Positions 10,570 to 18,795 of a DNA stretch of 64,000 bases are shown piece by piece (the first letter of the stretch is position 1; each line of letters begins with the position of its first letter). The DNA comes from Gracilaria gracilis. Its lineage: Eukaryota; Rhodophyta; Florideophyceae; Gracilariales; Gracilariaceae. Below the pieces are notes generated by a model. The model had not been told where the DNA came from. It did no database searches and saw only the letters and a list, made by a program, of their open reading frames with translations. The DNA lies in contig JARGSG010000183.1 of assembly GCA_030374805.1 (NCBI GenBank), positions 124,001-188,000 of the forward strand, read 5' to 3'. Both the position numbers and the translations under genes were made by a program.

Positions 10570-10954
10570 AACTGGTCTCCCGACCTAGAAGGTTTTTGTT
10601 TGTGCTGTTCCTCTTTTGAGGTGATTTCTACTTGTTCCGGAAGATTCCGTTGTTTCCCGTTGAACGGTTTTTACCGATGTCTCGGAAGCCATCTGGGGCG
10701 GAGCCGGCAGTTACCCGCAGCCGCTCCCACAACGGTGGGGATGTTCCCGATGATCGGGTGATTTCCAAGATCCCGATTCGGGCTGGTTCAACCCTCGCCG
10801 CGAGGGTTTCCTCTCGAGCATCGAGTCAAAACCGGGAACCCCGGGACCTTCCATTGCCTCCGTTGGCCACTTCCCGACCCGCCGCTGGGCCTGCTCCAGT
10901 CGCCGCTGGTGCCCCTCTGGCATCCCAGCCGACTACCGCTGGTGCGGGATCCCT
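10570..10954 (+). pseudogene. gag: Second chromovirus copy: leader and gag start, truncated
   Basis: Positions 10235-10954 repeat 1-720 almost without change. The gag ATG corresponds to 10677 and the open frame follows copy one for about 90 codons. Identity stops abruptly after 10954, where sequence of a minus-strand MULE begins. The rest of this copy is not found on the far side of the MULE, so this is a truncation or rearrangement rather than a simple MULE insertion. Confidence 0.9.
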
Positions 10955-13274
10955 ATGACATCTGGTCTAGATGGATATCGGCCATTGTTGAGCTGACTCA
11001 AGCCGTCCTGAAGGTACTGGATGACGCTTCCAAGACCTATGTGGCCATAGCTTTGTGCCAGGCGATGCATCTGGTCGTATAGAGCTTTTCCGTTGGAGTA
11101 CGCTACTTCGGTACTCATTTGAGTTTTTTGTTGTTGCTGCAACTGGTTAAAGCGAGCATTGAATGCCTGATATGAAGTGCTTTGTGCACCAGCAGGCGTT
11201 TCGGATGTTGCGAGATCCCGGGTATCTCCTTCTTCTCGGTCGCGAAGCAATAAGTCTGCAGAGGGTCCTCCTTGTTTCTCGCGCATTGTGAGTACATCCC
11301 TTAATGTCCAATTATCGTGGTTGCGCTCCCAATAAGGGTGCCACAGGTCTTCTATTCGAAATCGTGCGGGAAGGGCGTTTGTGACATGAGGCCAGCGATC
11401 TCTCACATCGTCGTAGATGATGTATATACGGGTCATGTAGGAGCAAGGGAATCCCCAAGCCGTTCCGTCTCGGCAGCTGCACCTCCCAGCAATTTTGTCA
11501 GGGAAGTCTTCTCTTTTGTACATGTATACATTGTATGTGGTATTGTTGTTATGTTCTGCGTGACTCGCTAACCAGATGGAGTTGTGGTAGTGAAGAAGGA
11601 CAGCGTGAACAACACTAGTGGATGTTCGGAGGATATCTGGAGATCTTCCACATCAATCTCATAATTGAATGGAGCGTCACGTGTAGCGAGCAGCCTGGCA
11701 TCCATAACCCTATAGTACCCGGAAAACCGTACGGATCGCTCAAGAAAGTGTTTGATGCTGTAGGTTGTAAAGGTTTGGACGAGGAGAGTGGCGCTGTTCA
11801 TGGACAGCGGAAGTCCGGACGTTAGGAGCCTGTTACGAAGAGCCGTGTCTCCGAGTGCTGCTTTGTTCCGTCGTTCCGCCTTCAATCGCTTCGTGAAGGC
11901 GGCAATAAGCAGCGGAACCTCGGAGAAGGGGACGTCCTTACTTATTATATTGCGACGGTATCGCGAATGGGAGGATTCACTGTACCCACTGCCTTGGAAA
12001 AGGAAGCGGTAAGGAACTTGTACATCCTTAAAGCAGCGGATGAGCATCGACGGGTTCTCATGGTACAGGAACTTGCACCACCTCGGTATTGTGGTAAAGG
12101 TGGGAAAGAAGTCGCTCTCGAGCTGGGTCCTCCGCTCCTGGAATATCTCGATTGCCTCGCTTCTACGTAGCGCATGAAGTTGGCGCCTCATGTCCTCTCC
12201 CGCTGACGATCTGCCGATCGACTTGTACCATCTCTGGGTGTTTTGAGTTTGATTCTGATTCAAGTGCCAGTCATCCAGGAATACGGAAGAGCTGGGGAAC
12301 ACCACTCTTATTGCTGCAATTAGTGCGGCGCACTGATCTACGTTGAAAGAAGACGGAGAGATGCCCACCGACGTCTTAACATGTTGGAGGACCCACGTGA
12401 AGCTGTCCTCCGTTTCGTTTCCGAGATAACCCATGAAATAAGTTGTCATATTACCAGCATTGTCCCTCCCATTGATGCTGAAGAGCGGGAGATTAAACCG
12501 GTTGGAAATGGCCTTGCAGTCCACTGAAACCCCTGGTATAATACCATACTGTTCGTAGTCTTTAAACCAATCATCCAAACACCATGCCACAAATTAGAGG
12601 CCATTACGAGGGTCCGTTCGACAAAACACTTTGTGGTTTGGGTTCTGCGACTGCAATTCGATGAGGTTCTGATATAGTCGTAGGCACTCCTTCTCCTTCG
12701 GGTAACGCGAATCGTAAAGGTATTGTAGCCCCTTTCGAAAAAGCTCTCTGTCCACTCTGACGTCGTATTTATCTTCGATTAACTTTATCACGACGTCGTA
12801 CTGGAGGTGGAGGTTGTTTCGTAGATGGCGGGCTTCAACTTGTGCAGTAGGACACAATTTACGGAGCAGGGCAGGTGGAGTGGGAGAGTGATTGTGGTGC
12901 GCTCGGGAGAATTCGGGAGAGAAAGCGAACTCGTTTGTCCATGTCTTTGAAACACGAACTTTCCTGATCTTGAAACTGTATGGACACTTTAGCTTTTTGT
13001 CATATTGGAGGGAGCACTTCAAATACCCTCGCCACAAAACTTTTCTGCCCTCCTCATCATAGCCGTACTTCGAGTCTCTTATAAAGATTTTAAAGCCGAA
13101 ATACTCCGCCATATACTGAAGGTGCTGCAAAACTTCGTGCTGGCTGCTGGCTTCGATCTGATCCATGTACGCTACGAACCCTCGGCGCACCCATTCCTCC
13201 GCTGGATACTCACAATTTGAAGTAGAACTGTTGCTATCATCATCATCATCAGACGCTGTCAGAACTTTCTCCAT
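10955..13274 (-). pseudogene. MULE transposase, two or three lesions
   Basis: The Mutator-like transposase is read right to left. The first ORF (13274-12594, ATG at 13274) carries an acidic N-terminus and a FAR1/WRKY-GCM1-like zinc-finger region (YLKCSLQYDKKLKCPYSF...HHNH). One in-frame TAA at 12594-12596 separates it from the DDE core in the same frame (12590-11568). The core has an Asp in VDCKAISNRFNLPL (residue 24), a conserved INGRDNAGNMTTYF block, an Asp near residue 85, and the DDWHLNQN helix. The frame then shifts and a SWIM-like finger follows near 11470-11520: CSC...PCSY, with Tyr where the family has His. The protein end runs into the gag junction at 10954, so the MULE terminal repeat is missing on this side. 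Confidence 0.88.
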
Positions 13275-13321
13275 TCCTTCGTTCTCATCGTCCCGTCCTC
13301 CCCCTGTTCCCTCTCTTGTGG

Positions 13322-13410
13322 TACGATCACGTGCAGTAAATATACCAGACTGGTACGGGACAATGTTAGATATGACAATAAATGTACTGCGTTCTAGGCT
13401 GAAGACTTAC
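13322..13410 (-). other. Possible intron linking protease and transposase reading frames
   Basis: On the minus strand the acidic ORF 13701-13366 is followed within its own sequence by a good donor, GAG/GTAAGT (exon end near 13411). The transposase ATG at 13274 lies just beyond. No strong acceptor stands out; the right edge given here is a guess. If spliced, the Ulp1 and transposase parts could be one product. Confidence 0.25.
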
Positions 13411-15551
13411 CTCCCCTTCTGGGCCATTTTTCTTCCTTACTTCATCTGTAATATCGATGACTGAACTGTCATCTGATGTCCAACGGCGAGAATCAGGTCG
13501 TATCTCAAGTATAGCTTCCGATCCTCCACTCTCATTCGCCGCAACGCTTCTAGAACCTCTACGGTTCTCCTCAACATCGACAAATATAACTTCGTCATCC
13601 TCAGTTTCCCCAGCAGTTTCCCCAGTTTCCCTACGGTCACCCCGAGGATTGGGAGTCCTCATGTACTCCCCATCTTTCTGGTGCTTCCGGTTGTTCTGCA
13701 CCCAGTCATTGAAACTGGGAGGACTTGCAGGAATGGGAGAAAATCTTCATCATCGGATAGAACCACCCCCCCTTTCGACCCTCCCTCCTTTTCAGAACGT
13801 ATCTCCTTATTTTCCTTCGGTGGGTCGAAGGTAACGAAGGGAATCCGTAGTAAGGGGGGCGTGTTCTTCGCTATGGCAGCCTTTATGGCGTCCCGTCTTT
13901 TCACCTTATTACCGCGACATTCACTACTCAGACGTTCATGGTTATGAACGTCTGTCGCAGAAATTATGCACCCTTTCCCGTTCCTGAGTGCCTTTGCCAT
14001 GAAGGCGGCCTTGCAAGCACACCCAGGTGGTTTACGCTTGTATTTTAGACATCTTATTCGGACATTCAGTCCGTACTTCCGTGATCTCCTCATTACTTTG
14101 CAGAATTGAACCCCATATTCATACCCCTCCTTGGCGCAGAGGTCGTACACATAGGCGGGGAGATCGAGCACACTCATGTCGCTATTATCATTCACAACCC
14201 TACGATCATCACTCGCTGCAGCATCATCCTGAGTCCTATGGCCATTGTCCTTAGCCCCATCTCTCCCATCCCGAACGTTCTCACCCCCTAAAACAGCGCT
14301 ACGACGGCCAGCGACACCTCCATCAAAACTCCCTGTCTCAATACTTCTCTTCATCACGGTCAATGTCCCCTGTACCGCCTCATGTACGGCCTCGCTGTCC
14401 GTTGTGCTCTCTTCACGCTCGCAAACCCTTGTACTTTTGAAATGTTCACTGTTGCGCGCGAGGTAGATACTTTCACGGCGTTGCAGATGGATCATCCCGA
14501 CGGCGAACTCGTTCATAAATGGCATGGTGTGATTTATAGACATAATGAGCCGCACCCGAACCTCAGCACAGCGCCATCGGAATCGCTCGCACAAGTTGGG
14601 GTCATGATCACGAATAAACTTCTCATTAGGAATCGCTCCATGCGTACGCGCAAAACATGCCATCATGGACAGTACATAAGCACCGCAGCTGTGCGAATCT
14701 GTCTGTCGCTTGAAGCCCAGAATATAGAGCATGTAGTTCTCCTTCGCCACTACCCAATCGATTTCCAATTGCTGTGAGTGCTCAATAAGTTTCATTATCA
14801 GCTTCCGGCATTTAACAGGGCACCCAATACGTAAACTATCACTCCAGTATATTCGCCACTTCTATTCCCCAATCTTCTTCGCCACAAACGCTGCCCAATG
14901 TTCTCCACCAACAATGACAGGTACTACAATAGTCTGTATTTCCTTCGGGCACGGATACATTTTCTCACTGAAACGCTGTTTGTAGCGTTCGAGGATCTCA
15001 GTTTGTTCCTCTCGCGACTGATGTTCGTAAACATTTGCGACGGTACTGATATCTCGACCCGTATCTCCCGTAATGAACACGACACGAGGGGAAGGCTCCA
15101 GTTCCAAGACTCCGCTTCCTAAAAGAATATTGGAGAACCACGATTCTCGTTCACAAGGTAAAATCAAATTAGGCCCAGCATTGCCTTTATCGTCATGTGC
15201 GTTCTTCACATCCAGAATGAGGTAGGACCACAATCCTTTCATTTCTTTAAAGCCATGGCTTTCCTTACGGTTGAACTTTATTCTTGTATGCTGCTTTACC
15301 TTTTCCATGAACCCTGAAATCTTCGTAACAATTTGACGTATATCCGTTTCTTCCTTCTTCGTGAGTTTGCGATCTAGGTTCCTTTTCTCGGATAAAATTT
15401 CTTCCGTGCTCTTCACAGGATTAAAATTGTCATCGACTTCATCTCCCGAATCTTCAAGGCGAGGATCCAAAATGCTGAAAATGTTCGCATCCAGAGGATC
15501 CTCGGTTGGATACCACACAGACGTGTCCTCAGCATCGCGAAAGGTTATCAT
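13366..15551 (-). pseudogene. Ulp1-type (C48) cysteine protease with zinc finger, MULE-borne
   Basis: Ulp1 proteases cleave SUMO-like tails. The triad can be read in order: His in VGGEHWAAFV (near 14890), Asp in YWSDSL (near 14835), and the oxyanion Gln with catalytic Cys in QTDSHSCG (near 14680-14705). A single TAG (14862-14864) interrupts the frame between His and Asp. Downstream is a FLYWCH/WRKY-GCM1-like finger (RCLKYKRKPPGCAC...HNHE, near 13930-14060). The frame changes near 13660-13700 into an acidic tail. I choose the ATG at 15551; the longer open frame upstream to 15968 is hydrophobic sequence from a tandem repeat and is unlikely to be coding. It shares strand and spacing with the MULE, as in Ulp1-carrying Mutator elements of plants. 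Confidence 0.78.
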
Positions 15552-15707
15552 CGATGCTGGCAACGCGAACTGCCACAAATGAGACGCGAAGCCAGAGACA
15601 GGTGCCAACCGGAAAGGCCCAATTACAAGCGCTAAGTCGTGGAAGGCCGGAGATGCGATCAGTGCAAAGCGACAGATGCCAATGCGTGTGGGTAGCAGCA
15701 GGCAGCA

Positions 15708-15866
15708 GGAAGCAGACACAGGTAGACGCGAGCCCAAACGAGAGAAGTTGCAAACGACAGTCGAGAGGCCTGCACGACGGTAGAGGCGGGAAGCAGACAC
15801 GGGTAGACGCGAGCCAAACGAGGGAAGTAGCAAGAGACAGGCGAGAGGCCTGTACGACGGTAGAGG
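15708..15866. repeat. Two tandem copies of an about 80-bp unit
   Basis: The segment beginning GGAAGCAGACAC with AGACGCGAGCC and GAGAGGCCTG appears twice in direct order, with substitutions. It lies upstream of the Ulp1 ORF, where a MULE promoter or subterminal region would sit. Confidence 0.75.
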
Positions 15867-16751
15867 CAAGAAACAGTAGGTTATGAAAAATGCAAGAGCG
15901 ATAAACAACAGAAGCAGATCGAAAAGAAAACGCAATCGGATGGAAGGAGGGATAAAGAGGAGCGGCACGGGAAGTTGGGATCAAGGAGGGAAGGAGGAGC
16001 GACACGGAGAGTCGGGATCGGAAAGAGCTTTGGTTGGAACAAATACATGGGTGGAGAGGGAAAAAGGAGCGGCACGGGGAGTCAGGATCGGAAAGAGCTT
16101 GTGGGGTGGAGCAAGCGTGAATGGGCAAGAGGACTTGTCCAAAGTGCGCGCTCTTTTTGAACTGGGTTATGTCACGCCTGGCGAGCTCAAAAACGTGACG
16201 CGGGAGGGCGCTGACCAATCAAGAGGCCAGAAACGGAGGGTCTAATGACTTGGCACGGAGGAAGTGCTAGTGGAGGATGTGGTGCGGCTGGCTGTGATGG
16301 TTGCTGTGTTCGTTCATAGCTCATCTAAAAAGTGACATGAAATGTCTTAACTATGTACCCGTTCAGACTTTCATGCCCACGTCAGAAAGACTTCTCAGTA
16401 ATTTAACTAATCAAGTAGCAATGAGGCTGTTTTCCACGTAGACAAGCAGCGAGAAGAAGAAGAAGGAATCCGGTGACTTGATGGGTTTGAGAAGCGTACC
16501 TTTCCAGAGAGAAGATGGTTGTATGATCATCACAGACAACCACATTTTGATCAAGTGCGCAAGCAGTATGTGAGCTGTTTCTTTCTAGAGGAAACCAAAG
16601 ACTCCGTTATAGCTTTGATATCAATATCGACAGAGAGAGAGATGTCGGGCAATTATGCTACTTTGGTAAGAAGACTTCAAACAGTACGGCGTGACTCAAA
16701 GGAATGTCTTGCCGTTCAAATGAGACGAGGACCGAACACCGGAAAACCCCA
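15867..16751. other. Non-coding flank between MULE and copia
   Basis: Purine-rich sequence includes a partial direct repeat (GGAGCGGCACGGGGAGTCAGG near 16068 against 15958 and 15996). No MULE terminal inverted repeat, gene or RNA is recognisable, and there is no resumption of the gag copy that was broken at 10954. Confidence 0.5.
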
Positions 16752-16756
16752 GTTTG
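16752..16756. repeat. Copia target-site duplication, left
   Basis: GTTTG directly precedes the left LTR and recurs directly after the right LTR at 23098-23102. Five bases is the normal copia target size. Confidence 0.88.
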
Positions 16757-16962
16757 TGTAGCGCGCGAGCAAGGGGGGAAAAAGATGGAGCGAAGTGCGC
16801 GAATAGTTGACCGCCGGGGGGCAGAGCGCCGAGCCGGACGGTCGCGCAATTTATTTTGCCAGTGCAACCCACCGGCTCATTGCTGTGCGCCGGGCGTTTC
16901 ACTGCGCAAAAATGAGGTGTGTGTGGCGCTCTCGCCTTGCAAGAGGCCGACCGGTATCAACA
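16757..16962 (-). repeat. Copia 3' LTR
   Basis: This 206-bp direct repeat matches 22893-23097. Similarity starts and stops exactly at TG...CA ends (element sense TGTTGA...TACA) next to the target duplication. Confidence 0.9.
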
Positions 16963-17366
16963 CCGTCCCTCAAGGCGAAGCGACTACTCTTCCTACACCA
17001 CTTATAAGCATCAAGTTACTTAGCCCAATTCACAAGTAAAACATAATATCAGCGACCGAAGAGCAAGGTCTGTAGACACGATTTCTCTGCAAATCTGTCT
17101 CTTCTCTGGCATCATCTTGCAAATGCCAAAGGTGTGGTGCAACATTCAAAACAAAATATAAATACTTTTATGCATAACACATCACACACATAGTTTCACC
17201 AGCTTCAAACTAGGGAATCATTACTTGTTCACCCCAGTAAACTCCAAAACCCATGTATCATGTAAAAACCCGGTAGGAAAAAAAACACATGTACCTCTGT
17301 GGGAAAACGAAGAAGGTTGTGAACTACCAACATTCATAAACAATAATTCAGACATTCAAACATGTA
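16963..17366 (-). other. Copia 3' untranslated region
   Basis: No ORF of note. It lies between the end of RNase H and the 3' LTR. The edge next to the LTR is purine-rich on the element strand, consistent with a polypurine tract. Confidence 0.55.
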
Positions 17367-18795
17367 TCAAACAAGAGAAACAATACAAAACATAACAAAG
17401 TAGTTATTGTAGTCAGTAGATCCCAACAATTTTTCTAAGAACGAGTCAATATGCATCAAGGTGACCATCCTCTCCACTTCTGGGAGGGACGCACACTTTG
17501 TTAGTATGTCAGCGATCTGTTGACTTCTTGGAATTTTGCACAGCTTAACAATTTGACCTCTCTCCAGGTCCCGCAAATGGTGCGTCTTCAAATCGATGTG
17601 CATGTTTCGACTAGATATCTGTTGACTCGTGGTCAAGGATATAGCAGCCAAGCTATCATTCATGATTTTTGTGGCCTCGATCCATAGATCCTCGCTTCAA
17701 GGCTGGATGTGTGCGAACTCAAAATACATCTTTTGTATCCACGAAAGGTCTTTCGCGCAAGTAGAAAGAGCGATATACTCTGCCTCTGCCGAAGAGAGCG
17801 AAATTACCGTTTGACCCTTTGATTTCCACATGACTGATGCGTCGTTGACGACGATAACTTACCCTGTTGTGGACTCACGAGCCTCAATTCATCCCCCCAA
17901 TCGGCGTCAGCGTACGCACAGAGTAAGGCGGGAGAAATTGGACGGTTGGCTGGAAAATGAAGTCCATAATCCATAGTGCCAGCCCAGTACCTAAATAATC
18001 GTTTGAGCAGCGATAAGTGTCGTTTACATGGGTTATGTAAATTCCTTGAGAGCGCTGAGATGGGAAAGGAAAGGTCACGACGGGTAGATACAGAAATGTA
18101 CAGTAATGCACCAATCCCTGACCTGTACTCTGCATGATCATCTGTCGAAAGAATGGCGTCTTCTTCACCAGATGGCAGTACATTGGCAGCCGTAGGGAAA
18201 GGCGATCCAACTGCATTGCACTGTTGCATACCAAACTTTTTGAGAACTTGTAGTGCATATCCATATTGATTGACCTTAATGCCGGAAGGAGATTGCTGAA
18301 TATTCCAACCTATGAATGACTTTAGCTCCCCATAGAGCTTCACATCAAACGTTGCCTACAGTTTGTGTTTGAAGTCATATAGAAGTTTGGCATTGTTCGC
18401 AGCGAATGCGCAGTCGTCGACTATAACAGCCAAGATCAGGAAGTTTTCCTGCTTGCGGAACATGAAGACGCGAGAGTCGAGAGCGGATGTCACAAAGTTT
18501 CATGATAGCAGAGCTTCAGAAAAGAGGGAACCCCATATTATTCCAGCTTGCACAGCGCCGTAGATTGAATTAAGCAGTTTGCAGACATGACCTGGCTTCT
18601 CCACAATGCCAGTAGAGTTAGAGGGTTGTTCCATAATTATCGGAACATCCAGTTTTCCATATAAGTAGGCGTTTGAGATGTCTGCTCCCTCCAGTAAAGG
18701 TTTTGTGCAGCGGCAACTGAGAGAAGAATGCGTAGTGCTTCATGACAGGCTACTGGCGCATAAGTGTTGAACGGATCGATGTCAATGAAGGGCTT
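17367..18795 (-). pseudogene. pol: Copia reverse transcriptase and RNase H, decayed
   Basis: RT and RNase H continue from the long ORF to the right but are broken by several stops and frameshifts. Recognisable pieces are the RT catalytic VDD (as AVIVDDCAFAANNAKL, near 18395-18445), a YGELKSFIGWNIQQ block (18343-18300), the RNase H Asp region (CAYADADWGDE, near 17880-17915), and the C-terminal HIDLKTHHLRD...IPRSQQIADILTK segment (near 17500-17600). These are standard landmarks of copia polyproteins. The catalytic VDD survives although the frame does not. Confidence 0.88.

Noticed and set aside
15552-15968. Hydrophobic N-terminal extension of the Ulp1 protein, as membrane anchor
   Set aside because: It is translated from an 80-bp tandem repeat and purine-rich flank; protein-like composition begins at the ATG at 15551.
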